From contig JAACJO010000005.1 in NCBI GenBank assembly GCA_013368445.1, forward strand, positions 2,046,001-2,110,000: DNA of 64,000 nucleotides, written 5' to 3'. The translations under genes and the position numbers were made by a program. This DNA is from Leucocoprinus leucothites (taxonomy: Eukaryota; Basidiomycota; Agaricomycetes; Agaricales; Agaricaceae). Below the pieces are notes generated by a model. The model was not told the DNA's origin. It was given only the letters and a program-made list of their open reading frames with translations, and did no database searches. Shown here one piece after another: positions 1 through 12,100 of the stretch (positions are counted from its first letter, which is position 1; each line of letters opens with the position of its first letter).

Positions 1-2117
1 GTCATCTTCATGCAGTGGTACATAATTCAAAATGAAAGCATACTACAATACAAGTCGGGCTGTTCTGATTTACCAGCAGATGGAAAGTGCTTGGCATGGA
101 TCTCCAGGGCCCACCATGTGCAGTGCAGGGGTGGACAATGTGACCTGTAGGGAAGAGAACCCTACAGATGCGACTGAGTGGCATCACGATGATGGTTTTC
201 AAGCCAAAGCTGGTCAAACCGGTATCGCCAGAATGAGCATTTGCAATCATCAGCTGCATGCGACTTGGCACAGTTGACGCACTTGATGTGAGGACTGGGA
301 TCCTCGGCAGTGGTGGGTGGAATGGGGGGATTCGCCTTCGGACTCCCCTTACAACAGCTCGAGTGGGAGCAGTGGTTCTCAGTGTGATGAGGACCACCGT
401 AGGTGGCACATTGCAATGCACAGGCATGGCACGATGAGGTAGAGTGCCCCCAGCACCAGCAATGCTGACACTGAGGACTGCCTGGGTGAGCGCGCACAGC
501 CCGGATCATAGACTGAATGCCCTTGAAGTGGAGGTACTTGCCCAGGAGCTTCTTGGTGCTCGCTCCTGATTGAGAGTCCCAGAGGTTGAACCAGATGGTG
601 GCAGTGTCGGCTCTGGTGGAATTGCACATGATGCGCATGGAGGAAACATCAGCAAAAATGTCCTTGAAGGCGGACAATTGCATGCGGTCAGTTACGTGAT
701 TCAGTGTGATGCGAACACCATTCACAAAGTAAGGGATGTCAAGGACCTTGAGGTAGGACCTTGACCTGGGGTGGCGTGTCTTGATCGCAAAGGGGGCAGT
801 AAAGACAGAGGGGATGGAGGACTCAATGACATCACAATTGGCATCAGAGGGAACAGAGGAGGTGTGTAGCGCAATCGTGCTGTATGCCTTGGTGATGTTC
901 TCCACATGCAAGATTGACTTGGCACGGGAGAGGGAGTTGTTGAGAAGGCACATGGCCTTGTGGTGGAGATAGGTGACTTTATCAGCACTGCCGATGAAGT
1001 TGAGGAAGAGCTGGTGGCGGGTGGGGCCTGCAGTAGTCATGCATGGCTTATGGGTGGTGGGAGTGGTGGCTTGGGCAGCCTGATGCATGGCAGTGATGTG
1101 ATCAGAATTGAGATCAGGGTGGGACTGTGCCAACTTGATCAGTGACACAACCCTGGCGGGGCGGGCCACCTCGGCAAAGGACTTCTTGACCAAGGTGGGA
1201 GGAGGGGGCGCTTTGGTGGGCACTCGCTGGGCTTGGCCATCAGACCTAACCCTAGCTTGGGGGGGGCCACTAGTGCGCGCCTTGGAAGGTCCCTGCTTGG
1301 GTGGTAAAGGTGGACGGGCCGGAGCAGGCCGACGATCTGGGGGCATTTGTTTGGGCACTCCGGGGTCACCCATGCTGATGTCACATGGACCTGCTTTGTC
1401 AGCGGATCTGTGGGATGACTCGTGGTCACCATGTGGTTGATTAGGGCTGGTTGAAAAGCCCCCAGAGTGAAGAAAGGAGTCAACCGTTGGCCACCCCTGC
1501 TTCTGAAACAATGGAGTGAGCTGGGTATCGGCCCAGCCCCTCTTCCTGAATTCCCACAAACTCCCAACGGTGTAAGAGAGTGAATGAGCATTGGGCCATG
1601 TCAGTCATGACAGCAGTGGGATCGAGATGTGAGAGCCATCTCCCAAATTGATGAAGACCTTCATAGGCGGCAAGGGCCTCCTCCTCCAAGTCAGGTCTGA
1701 CAGAGGAGGGAGCAGGGGGGCCAGCCTGGGGTGCGATGGAGCCACTAGGAGCAGCGGAGGAGGAACCTGCGGGGCTCAAAGCCACCAGAGGTTGAGTAGT
1801 AGGCGCGAGGGATGGAACATCACCAGGCACCAGGCGAGGAGGCGACTCAAAGTCAGCCTCTGAGATGGAGGACCAAGGTCCAGAGAAGCCGTGGACATTA
1901 CGTGGGTTGTCATATGGGTTGAGATGTTCGTCCTTGGACATCTCGGCAATGTTGAGTTTGTCATCGGAGGTGTTAGTAGACTTAGTTGTTTGGTGTACAG
2001 CCTGTTTAGGTTTGGACTTTTGTTTATCCATGTAGAATAGGTAGAATACGATGTGTAACTAGATGTCTAATCAAACACCAACTTTCAATAGTGGTGGTAA
2101 GAGGTCAAGGAGGGATG
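1..2117 (-). mobile_element. ORF1-only half-LINE, family hB (3' end outside window)
   Basis: A minus-strand element whose 5' terminus is at 2117 (reverse complement begins CATCCCTCCTTGACC) and whose 3' UTR runs off the left edge. The leader reads CGAAAGTTGG-type sequence, which defines hB and differs from the hA leader (CTATTCGTTGG). Only an ORF1-like frame is present between leader and 3' UTR. The copy is CpG-poor compared with hA copies in this window, so it is probably old. It abuts unrelated sequence at 2118. Confidence 0.85.
162..2031 (-). pseudogene. broken ORF1 zinc-knuckle protein of hB
   Basis: The protein starts MDKQKSKPKQAVHQ, followed by an acidic/proline-rich N-terminal region, a basic Pro/Lys linker, the conserved core (MTTAGPTRHQLF; IWFNLWDSQSGAS) and C-terminal zinc knuckles (CQHCWCWGHSTSSC, then a Cys-rich stretch, then CVNCAKSHAADDCKC). 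The N-terminal part (2031 to about 1480) and the rest (1559 to 162) lie in different frames, so at least one indel breaks it. The product would be a nucleic-acid-binding Gag/ORF1-like chaperone. No endonuclease or RT frame follows. Confidence 0.8.
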
Positions 2118-2462
2118 CCACTACAATCCATTGATTGATTGGGTTTTGAGCAGTATATCTTTCCAATCACATTTGCAGGATAATCTTGCCCCTTCTGCCT
2201 GCATCGCATCTGCTCCCATAGTGGCTCCTACATTGTCACCCACTCCTAGCCCAACAGCTGACACTCCTCTGAATTCACCATCCTCTGGGACTTCTATGTC
2301 TACTTCTGGTATTGCCACAGCTCCTCGCATCTCTATCATCAATGCTGCTGCTTACATTCATGCTTCGCGCCTTCCTGGTTCAGTAAACTTCTGCCTCAAT
2401 CTCAGCTTGCCATCCGCTTCCACCAATTCAGCTCAGGTTTCCAACAAGTCAATTGACCTTTC
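2118..2462 (+). pseudogene. possible Ty3/gypsy polyprotein fragment
   Basis: An open frame from 2131 encodes a Ser/Pro/Thr-rich stretch followed by a segment with PRISIINAAAYIHASRLPGS. A similar 'insert-Ala-Ala-Ala' segment is, to my recollection, found upstream of the protease/RT of fungal gypsy polyproteins. That assignment is from memory of the family and is weak. The fragment has no start of its own, no LTR and no catalytic motif. It is cut on the left by an hB 5' end and on the right by an L poly(T). Confidence 0.3.
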
Positions 2463-2917
2463 TTTTTTTTTTTTTTTTTTTTTAATCAAAGAATTTATAT
2501 AGCAGTGCTCGATCACAGTCCACTTTCAACTAAATAGTTACAGACAGACGGTACACTATGGCAAGCCAGGGTACACTTAAGACAAAGACTATATATGATT
2601 AGTCCAGCAACATAGAGAAGACTCAATAGAAACTATAAAACAAGGTGTTATACACAGAGATCGGACTCAAAGGAAAAAAGAAGAGATGAAATAAAAGAAT
2701 ATAGTTCACCTTCATTTGGTTTGGTGGGCACAGGAGCTTGGGGCGGCAGTGGATGTGTGTCATGATTGGTGAAGGCAAAAGCAGCCAGGTTCTTTTTCAA
2801 GAACTCAACGAGGAACTCATACTGGGGGAAAGTACATTGCACCTATTGAGTGTGGATGGGATAGAGGGGGCAGTAGCATAGAATATGATGTCGTGTTTCT
2901 AGGCAATGGCCACAGCG
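2463..2917 (-). mobile_element. 5'-truncated L LINE fragment (3' end)
   Basis: Begins with poly(T) (2463-2483) and the L 3' tail on the minus strand (TATAAATT core and GCACTGC motif). It then holds the last codons of ORF2 (2648-2842, ending ESDLCV). Sequence matches L until about 2917, where it meets a plus-strand L fragment head to head. A typical 5'-truncated LINE insertion. Confidence 0.85.
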
Positions 2918-3803
2918 AAGTCTGTCAACTCCTATCCAACTGGCTTGCTGCCAAACCATCATGGTCCATTGACTTCTGGGACATCCCATCCAAGTGGCAT
3001 TGGAAGCCCCACCTTAAAGTCCACAATGATGTCACTAACACACACATCCATGCCCCTTCCCATACAGGTGCCACTCTCAACTTCTTGCGACGCAAAGTCA
3101 CCAATGATTGCCAGAAATCCTAGGAGTCTACATTCTGGAAGAAGTACTGTGGCAATGGTTTCCTTCTTTCAAAAAAGAACTGCAAGTTCCTCATCCCCAC
3201 TTATGTCAAAGGGGGCACCTGGCTTCCTTTAGCTAATGAGTCACCATCATTATGTGCATGCATGACTTGGGCTGTTCTCAACCATGCTCCTATTAGAGCT
3301 TATTATGAGAGGTTCTTCCCCCTCAAGCCCAAATCCTGTCGCTGTGGTCATCGATTAGAAACATGACATCATATTCTGTGCTATTGCCCCCTCTATCCCA
3401 TCCACACTCAATAGGTGCAATGCACCTTCCCTCAATACGAGTTCCTCGTTGAGTTCTTGAAAAAGAACCTGGCTGCTTTTGCCTTCACTAATCACAACAC
3501 ACGTCCATTGCCACCTCAAGCTCCTGTGTCTGCCAAACCAAATGAAGGTGAACTTTATTCTTTCATTTCATCACTTCTCTTTTCCTTTGAGTCTGATCTC
3601 TGTGTATAACACCTTGTTCTATAGTCTCCCTCAAGTCTTCTCTATTTCACTGGACTAATTGTATATAGTCTTTGTCTTAAGCAGTCGAAGACCACTTTGT
3701 GTACCCTGGCTTGCCATAGTGTACCATCTGTTTGTACTATTTAGTTAAAAGCAGACTGCGATCGAGCACTGCTATATAAATTCATTGAAAAAAAAAAAAA
3801 AAA
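2918..3803 (+). mobile_element. 5'-truncated L LINE fragment, opposite orientation
   Basis: Encodes the end of the RNase H region and the C-terminal zinc segment of ORF2 (KSCRCGHRLET, broken by a TGA just after it), then the L 3' UTR and poly(A) 3788-3803. Several in-frame stops show decay. Its 5' cut faces the neighbouring minus-strand copy, and both carry their own 3' tails, so these are two insertions rather than one inverted one. Confidence 0.8.
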
Positions 3804-3935
3804 GTTCTTGCACTTTATGTGAGAACTCCCTGACAATTCCCTCCTCGATGAGGACTATGCCAAGGTATGTGATAGCTATCTTGCTAGTGCTGTCTACGAA
3901 TTTGAGATGAGTGGGCATGGGAGTACATGCATTTC
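3804..3935 (+). pseudogene. hD ORF1 fragment
   Basis: A 132-bp piece matching the hD ORF1 at about 7149-7280 (encoding ELPDNSLLDEDYAK and following residues). It is cut by L poly(A) on the left and hC poly(T) on the right. A TGA occupies the same position as the stop in the longer hD copy. Confidence 0.65.
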
Positions 3936-4400
3936 TTTTTTTTTTTTTTTTTTGAATCAGTGGACCCCAAAGAGGTCCAAATTTATAACGCAGTGCATGA
4001 TAGCAGTCTGCACCCAACTATCTACTACAGGGAACTAATACCACTACCAACTATGCAAGAGTAAACTGGGAATATATATAATGGTCCTGTCTGAGACAAT
4101 ACACAAATCGACAGTAGAAGGGGGCTAGGCATGTGACGAAATACAAATGAAACCTATACTGATATCACTGCATCTGAAATGGCAGGCCTTGGGGTTCATG
4201 AGTGCCCACCTGGTGACTGGCAATGGATGGGGGATGATGCATTGACAGTAGGGAGCTCCCCCTAGGCCCGGGGCCTACCAGCAGGGCCAGAATGACTTTA
4301 CAGCCAATCCTGATCAAACCGGTGGTGCCAGAACGCGCATTTGCAGTCAGTAGCAGCATGTTCCTTGCCGCAATTGATGCACTTGATGTGGGGACAGGGT

Positions 4401-6441
4401 AAATCAGCATACTCCATCATTAATTCCATATGCACTGACCTTGGGTTAGTCATTGAACACGATAAATCCGAGGTCTTCCACTTCTCTCGACATCACAATG
4501 ACTCCAATCCCCCACTTGACCTTTCCAACATCAGTGGCCCTCTCCTTCATCCAAAATGCTTCTGGCAGTACCTTGGCTTTTATTTCGACTGACAACTCTT
4601 GTTTCAAGAGCACATTTGATACTACTCTACCAAAGCATTATCTACAGTGAAAGCTATGGGCATGCTAGGTAACTCAACCCAAGGTCTCCTCCCCCTTCAA
4701 AAACAACTCCTATATAGGTCATGCCTCGTCCCTGTGGCAATGTATGGCTATTGACTGTGGTATTATGAGGGTGCTTGCAATAAAGCACTCCTCAAGTCCT
4801 TATTTTCCATGCAAAGGTGCACAGCTATCTGGATCACCAGCACCTTCTGCACTTCTCCTTCTGGTGGCATTGAAAGCATTACGGGTCTTATTCCAATTTA
4901 CCTCCATCTTCATAAATTAGCTATTTGTTCATTGTACTGAGTCTCTACGTTACCCTCTAATCATGCATTATGATCTCTTTTGTCGGACCATTTTTCTCTT
5001 GATTCCTCCCCTCATCCCCAATCTCTTCGCCTTCTTACTCTGGCCAAAAAAGCTAAAGTCAAAGGCCCTATTCTTGATGTAGATAGTTCTCTCTCTCATC
5101 TTTCTGATTCTTTCTCTCCCCTCTCCCCTGAATCCAAGCCTGGGTCTCATCTCATGGATATCTTTCCTGATTCTATTCATTTTCATCCTTGTAATTGCTC
5201 GGACAAGCATGAGATGTATAAACACATATCGTCTCTTGACTCTGTTTTCTCTTCCTCCTCTTCTGATTGTAATTGTATATCAGTTGTTACTGATGCTTCT
5301 GTTCCCCTTGTAGGTTCCCTTCAGGTGGTTTCAGTGGCACACTTATATCATGGTGGATGACAAGTGTCCCATGCAAAACAGGCAAGCAGCTGGGTGTCTT
5401 CCACAGATGCTGAACTCTATTCCATCCATATTGGTATTGCCAAGGCCATCTCCCTCCAGTGCAATCACATCATCCTCATCACTGACTGTCTTCCAGCAGC
5501 CAAGCTGGCAGTTGACCCTTCCATCCATTCAAACCAGTCACATTCCATCCAAACATGCCATATCATATCTGAATGGCTCACAGCCAAACCATCCCACTCC
5601 ATCGACTTCTGGGACATCCCTTCCAAGTGGCATTGGAAGCCCCATCTAAAAGTCCATAATGATGTCACTACCACACGCATACATGTCCCTCCTCATATGG
5701 GTGCCACTCTTGACTTCTTGCGATGCAAAGCCACCAATGACTGCCAGAAATCCTGAGAGTCCACATTCTAGAAGAAGAAGTACCCAGGCAATGGTTTCCT
5801 TCTCTCAAAAAAGAACCGCAAGTTCCTTATCCCTACTTACATCAAAAGGGGCACCTGGATTCCCCTAGCCAACAAGTTGACATCATTATGTGCATGTATG
5901 ACTTATGCTATTCTCAACCATGCTCCTATTAGAGCTTATCACAAGAGGTTCTTCCCCCTTGAGCCCAAATCCTGTCGCTGTGGTCATCAATTAGAAACAC
6001 GGCATCATATTCTTTGCTATTGCCCCCTCTATCCCATCCACACCCAATGGGTACAATGTGCCTTTCCTCAATACAAGTTTCTTGTCAAGTTCTTGAAGAA
6101 GAACTGGGCTGCTTTTGCCTTCACTGATCACAACATGCATCCACTGCTGCCTCAAGCTCCTGTACCCACTGAACCAAATGAAGGTGAACTATATTCTTTC
6201 ATCTCATCTCATCTATTTTCTTCTGAGTCTGATCTCTGTGTATAACACCTCATTCTATAGTCTCTCTTGAGTCTTCCCTATTTTACTGGACTAATCGTAT
6301 ATAGTCTTTGTCTTAAGCAGTCTTGGACCGCTTCATGTACCCCAGCTTGCCATAGTGTACCACCTGTTTGTAATATGTAGTTGAAAAGCAGACTGTGATC
6401 AAGCACTGCTATATAAATTCATTGATTAAAAAAAAAAAAAA
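4401..6441 (+). mobile_element. 5'-truncated L LINE with TSD
   Basis: Carries the ORF2 RT palm region onward, RNase H, the C-terminal zinc segment, 3' UTR and poly(A). It is flanked by GTGGGGACAGGGT at 4388-4400 and 6442-6454, direct evidence of a target-primed insertion into the older minus-strand hC. 5' truncation lies just upstream of the RT segment ending in LGLVIEHDKSEVFHFSR. Confidence 0.9.
4403..6245 (+). pseudogene. L ORF2 remnant: RT C-terminal part, RNase H, zinc motif
   Basis: Recognisable pieces in order are the RT region after the catalytic FVDD motif (DLGLVIEHDKSEVFHFSRH, FWQYLGFYFD), the thumb/connection region, RNase H-like motifs (VVTDASVP, STDAELYSI, ILITDCLPAAKLA), and the C-terminal CRCGHQLETRHHILCYCP zinc motif. 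Multiple frameshifts and stops (for example around 4592, 4760 and 5756) make it non-functional. The RNase H aspartate and glutamate positions are still visible. Confidence 0.85.
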
Positions 6442-6774
6442 GTGGGGACAGGGTTCCCCAGCGGGTGTGGGCTGAATGGGGGGGTTTGCCTTCGGCGACC
6501 CTTTACAGCAGGAGGAGGTGGTGTGGTGATTCTCAGACCAATGTGGCCCACCGCATTGTGAGCACCTGAGTGCATGGTTGTGACAGGTGGTGGCAGTGTG
6601 GCCCCAATGCCAGCATCGTTGACACTGGGGGGTCCCAGGGTGAGTGCGTGCATCCCTCCTTGACCTCTTACCACCACCATCTATTCATTGGTGTGAAGTT
6701 AGACATCTAGTGTACACCATTCCTACCTATCTAACATAGGCAGATGTAAATCTAAAGCTATTGGTTGCAAAATC

Positions 6775-8953
6775 ATGAACATGGACCTCGACTCTGACAT
6801 CGCGTCCAGCAATGACGAGCTCAACATGATCGAAGAGGCCCCCAGGCCCTCCACCTCCACCCAGCCAGTCCGCACAATGGCAGATTTCAAGGCTCTGGCC
6901 GCTTCCATGAGGGCTAACATTCAGTCGCCCTCACCCCTTCTCTCAGTGCCCGCTGATGTTCCATCACTGGCACCTACTACTCAGCCTCCAGTGACCTTTG
7001 GTCCCAAGGCCCCTCTTGTTGCTGGTGGTACCATGTACTACCCAGTCCCCACTCCTCCCCTGATTGTGCCATCCAGCCCATCGTCCTCCACTGGGACCAT
7101 GCCTGGAGATGATGCCATGGCCAAGTGGGCTTTCAATGGCCTCAAGAAGTTCTCGTGCTTCATGTGAGAGCTTCCTGACAATTCCCTCCTCGACAAGGAC
7201 TATACCAAGGCGTGCGCTAGCTATCTTGCCAGTGCCATCTATGAATTCGAGATGAGTGGGCACGGGAGTGCACACATTTCCATGGGTGAACATGTCAGAT
7301 GTGCTCTGTGTCAGATGTGCTCTGGATAGTCTACAAGTATTTGTGATTGATTTGTTGATGTGTGAAGTTAGAGTTGATGCAGAGGTTGCTTAGTCAGTTG
7401 TAGATCACCTGACTGGATGTTCAACTCTCCTGTGGATGCTTTCTTGACTCTCAGTCATTTACAGTTGTCCACAGGTGAGTACAAGTCTCTATCTTGTTAA
7501 TATAGTCATTTACAGTTGTCCACAGATTCCTGTGTGAGTTGTGAGCTCCCTGGGCAATTTCTCTGGTTTCTAGGACCTCCCACACATCCCCTGTGCATCA
7601 CCTTCTAACAGAACAGTGGGCTAGCCATGGCTGGACCACCTTTCGCTCCTTCATGCAGGGCTTCACCCGGTTCAATGAGCTGGAAGCCTCCCCTAAGACA
7701 CACACATCATCCATGAGGCAACCCATGGATCCGCTGACAAAGCGGAACCATGTGACATCGACATGGGCTCCCCCAAGGTGCCCAAGCAAACACCCAAGGC
7801 ATTGCAGCCCGCCCCGGCCTGTCCCCCTGTACCACCCAAGCAAGCACCCCCTAAGGCGTGCACTAGTGGCCCCCCTCGAGCACCCACAAAGACACTCATC
7901 CCCACTTCTGCTCCTGCACCTCGTCAGTACTTGTTTGCAGAAGCCACCCATTCCAGCACTTCAGCGCCACCTGTGTCGCTCATCAAGTTGGCACAGGCAA
8001 ACCCCTCCCTCGACCCTGATCGTGTCACCATGATGCATCAGGCCACCACTGCCACCACCGGCTCTACCAAGAAGCTGCACATGACCACCGCCAGGCCCAC
8101 CTGCCACCAACTGTTCCTTGATTTCACTGGGGATGCCAGTGAGATCACCTATCTCCACCACAAGGCCATGCGCCTTCTCAATGATGCCCTCTCACATACC
8201 AAGTCTTCCTTGCGCATTGAGAATATCACCAAGGCATACAGCACTATTGCGCTGTACACCTCTGCCATACCCTCAGATTCTGGCATCACTGTTGTCGAGT
8301 CAGCCATCCCCTCCGTCTTCACCACCCCATTCGAGCTGAAGATGCACTGCCCCAGGTTGAGGTCTTACCTCAAGATCCTTGATGTCCCCTTCCATGTGAA
8401 TGGCATCCATATTATGCCAGTTCAGATCACCAATCACATGCGATTGTCTCCATTCAAGGACACTTTTGCAGATGTTTCATCCATGCGTATTATGCGCAAC
8501 TCCCCCAAGGCTGACACCACAACCATTTGGTTCGACCTATGGGACTCTCAGTCAGGAGCTGGTGCCAAGAAGCTCCTCAACAAGTACCTCGACTTCAACA
8601 GTATGCAGGCTGTCATCAAGCCTGCCCATGCCCACCCCGGTGTCCCTCAGTGCCAGTGCTGCTGGCGCTTTGGTCACTCTACTCCCACCTGCCGCAATTG
8701 TGCACTCAGGTGTTCCCAGTGTGGTGGTCCTCACTGTAGTGAGAACCATCACTCCACATCATCATGCTGTAAGGGAAGTCCAAAGGCAAACCCCCCTATC
8801 CTGCCCACACCCGCCGGGGAGCCCTGTCCCCACATCTCATGTATCAACTGCAAGGGTGACCATGCAGCTGATCGAAAGTGCCCATTCTGGCACCACTGGT
8901 TCGACTGTGATTGGCTTAGCTGTCACAAGGAGGACAATAGGAGGCCCCAGTAG
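6775..8953 (+). pseudogene. broken hD ORF1 zinc-knuckle protein
   Basis: The start used by relatives (ATG-GGC...) reads ATA at the matching place near 6756, so the first ATG is 6775 (MNMDLDSDIASSNDELN). The frame stops at 7165-7167, where CGA in the family has become TGA. After the LTR, 7763-8953 encodes the basic linker, the conserved core (MTTARPTCHQLFLDF; IWFDLWDSQSGAG) and three zinc knuckles (CQCCWRFGHSTPTC, CSQCGGPHCSENH, CINCKGDHAADRKC). Likely role: RNA binding in a retrotransposition particle, by homology to LINE ORF1. Confidence 0.8.
7293..7535 (+). repeat. solo copia LTR
   Basis: Matches the LTR that follows the copia pol gene at 54690 (both begin TGTCAGATGTGCTCTGG and share the following about 150 bp). 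The first 16 bp are duplicated in tandem (7293 and 7309). The 3' part contains TTTACAGTTGTCCACAG twice. I could not fix the outer boundaries with a clean 5-bp TSD. It sits in hD ORF1, and no internal copia sequence is attached. Confidence 0.7.
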
Positions 8954-9197
8954 TAGGTTGTGTACCTGCTTCAACACATCTTCCTTTTTTTTTTTTTTTT
9001 TTTTTTTAAAAAAAATCAATGAATTTATATAGCGGTGCTCGATCACAGTCCACTTTCAACTAAATATTACAAACAAACGGTACACTACAGCAAGCTGGGG
9101 TACACGAAGCAGTCGAAGACCGCTTAAGACAAAGACTATACATGATTAGTCCAGTAAAATAGAAAAGACTCAAGAGAGACTATAGAACGGGGTGTTA

Positions 9198-12100
9198 TAT
9201 ACAGAGATCGGACTCAAATGAAAAGAGAAGAGAGGAAATGAAAGAATATAGTTCACCTTCATTTGGTTTGGCAGGCACAGGAGCTTGAAGCAGCAGTGGA
9301 TGCATGTCTTGATTGGTGAAGGCAAAAGCAGCCGGGTTCTTTTTCAAGAACTCAACGAGGAACTTGTACTGAGGGAAGGCGCATTGCACCCATTGAGTGT
9401 GGAAGGGATAGAGGGGGCAATAGCACAGGATATGATGTTGTGTTTCAAGGCGATGTCCACAGCAACAGGATTTGGGCTCGAGGGGGAAGAACCTCTCATG
9501 ATAAGCTCTGATTGGAGCATGGTTGAGAATGGTATGGGTCATCCTTGCACATAGTGATGGCGACTCATTAGCTAGTGGAAGCCAGGTGCCCCCTTTGATG
9601 TAAGAGGGTATGAGGAACTTGTAATTCTTTTTAGAAAGAAGGAAACTGTTGCCATGGTACTTCTTCTTCCAAAATGTGGACTCCCAGGATTTCTGACAAT
9701 CGTTGGTGGCTTTGCGTCACAAGAAGTCGAGAGTGGCACCCATGTGGGGGGGGGTGTGTATGTGTGTGGTAGTGATGTCATTATGGACTTTTGGGGCTTC
9801 CAACACCACTTTGATGGGACGTCCCAGAAGTCGATGGACTGAGAGGGTTTAGCAGTGAGCCAGTCTGATAAGAGTCGGCATACTTGAATAGAGTGTGACT
9901 GGCTCAAGTGGATGGAAGGGTTGACTGCCAGCTTGGCTGCTGGAAGACAGTCAGTGATGAGGATGATGTGATCGCATTGAAGAGAGATGGCTTTCACAAT
10001 TCCAATGCGAATGGAATAGAGTTCAGCATCAGTAGAGGATGCCCGGCCACTTGCCTGTTTTACATGGAACACTTGTCGTCTGTCACGATATAGATGTGCT
10101 GCCGAAACCACCTGAAGGGAACCTACAAGTGGAACAGAGGCATCAGTAACAACCAAGATACAATTACAATTGGAAGAAGAAGAGGAGAAAACAGAATCAA
10201 GGGATGATACATATTTATACATCTTGTGTTTGTCTGAGCGATTACAAGGATGAAAGTGAATGGAATCGGAAAAGATGTCCATGAGATGAGAGCCAGGCTT
10301 AGATTCGAGAGCAAAAGGGGAGAAAGAGTCAGAAAGATGAGAGAGAGAACTATCTACATCAATAAGAGGGCCTTTGATTTTGGCTTTTTTGGCTGGTGTG
10401 AGAAGGTGAAGTGATTGGGGATGGGGGGAAGAGTTAAGAGAGAAATGATCGGATAGAAGGGAACGTAATGCATGGTTAGAGGGTAAAGTAGAGACTCGAT
10501 ATGATGCATGAATAGCTAATTTATGAAGATGTAAGTGAATTGGGATAAGTCCAGCAATACTTTCAGCACCACCAGAAGGAGAAGTTCGAAAGGTGCCTGT
10601 AATCCAAAGAGCTGCACGTCTTTGCATAGATGATAGGGACTTGAGAAGCGCCTTGTTACGAGCACCCTCAAAGTACCAAAGTCGGAATCCATATGTGGCC
10701 ACTGGGACAACGCATGACCTATAGAGAAGTCATTTCTGGAGAGGGAGAAGGCCTCGGGTAGAATTACCTAGCATGCCCATAGCTTTCACCATGGATAATG
10801 CTTTGGTAGAATAATATCAGACATGCTCTTGGAATGAGAGTTGACGATCAAAGTAGAAGCCGAGGTATTGCCAGAAGTGTTTTGGGTGGAGGAGGGGACC
10901 ACCTATATCGGATAGGTCGAGAGGGGGGTTTAAGTCATTGTGATGTCGAGAGAAATGGAATACCTCAGATTTGTTGTGTTCAACAACTAGTCCGAGGTCA
11001 GTACAAACAGAGTTAATGATGGAATAAGCTGCTTTGAGAGAAGAAATAGTGTCAGTGTAGTTCTTCACTTGAGATATACAAAGCCCATCATCAACAAATG
11101 ATAGAAGAGAAGAGGGAATGGATTGTAGTCGAGCACATTGGTCAAACATGAACATAAGAGGTGCCAAGTATAGAGCCGAAAGTATAGGTGAAAGAGCAGA
11201 TCCTTGCCCTACGCCAACATCCGTGTCATGGGCATCAGACAAGAATGTGTTCCACATGAATTGTGTGGATCAACCTATGAGGTAATGTGAAAAGAAATTA
11301 ACGATTTCTGGGGTGAACCCCTGGCGTTGTAGTATGTTAGTAAGAATTTCATGGTTCAGGGAGGGGAAAAATTGGGCGATGTCGAAGGCACAAACACTAG
11401 TGATCATACCTTTGGACCATCCGGCCCGAATAATGTGGGTAAGGAATACTCCTGCATCCTTGGTAGAATGTTGGATCACTCCACCCATTTGGTTGAGGTA
11501 AAGGACTTCTAGAGATACCGCCTCATACTGCATGCATCGTGCGATCATCTTCTCGATTAGTTTTCCTAGAGTGTTTAGTAGCACAATGGGACAAAATGCT
11601 TTTGGGGTATCATAGGCCAGTTTATTCGGCTTGGGAATGATGATAGAGACTGAGTCTTTGAAGTGACTCAGCCAGTGAGAGAGACGTATGCACACATTAG
11701 CAATGAGTAATATGTTCTTGAGGCAATCATTGTGGGCAACGATGGATTTCAGATGTCTCCAGGAGATGTGATCGGGCCTGGGTGCTGAGGAGTTAGTACA
11801 TGAAGAGAGAGATTCAGTGAGTTCGAGGGCGGAGAAGTTAGCCCAGGGGTGGGGAGGGAGGGATTTCATTTTGTTTAAAATATTAGGGCTTACCAGTCGA
11901 CTGGATGCTGAATTATATGATGAATGGAGTGCATTCCACAAGTCTGGGAGATCATTACAGGGTCGCCCTTGATAACAAATGCCCTTGATGGCAGGGAGTT
12001 TGCATTGTTTGACCCATTCCATGAGGTCCTAGGGTTGTTTGTTGGTTGACACGATTTCATGAATGCATTCATCAAAGAAAGAATGTTTGGCTGCTCAAGT

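Larger units (their letters stand above)
3936..6650 (-). mobile_element. half-LINE hC, split by an L insertion
   Basis: Parts at 3936-4400 and 6442-6650 form one minus-strand hC. They comprise poly(T), a 3' hairpin in the GGACC/GGTCC form, the 3' UTR, then the ORF1 3' portion with zinc-knuckle codons. The two halves join exactly when the plus-strand L at 4401-6441 and one copy of the 13-bp TSD (GTGGGGACAGGGT) are removed. The 5' side ends abruptly at 6650 where an hD 5' end begins. Confidence 0.8.

Noticed and set aside
2131..2460. Host gene exon
   Set aside because: Ser/Pro-rich frame without splice context or start, wedged between two retrotransposons, with a segment resembling gypsy polyproteins. 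A host gene cannot be supported.
2463..3803. Twin-priming inversion of a single L
   Set aside because: Both halves contain the 3' UTR and a poly(A)/poly(T) tail. Twin priming inverts only the upstream part and leaves one tail.
7293..7324. Short tandem duplication (TGTCAGATGTGCTCTG twice) as a TSD
   Set aside because: The repeated bases are the LTR start itself and both copies lie on the same side, so it is a local duplication and not a target-site duplication.
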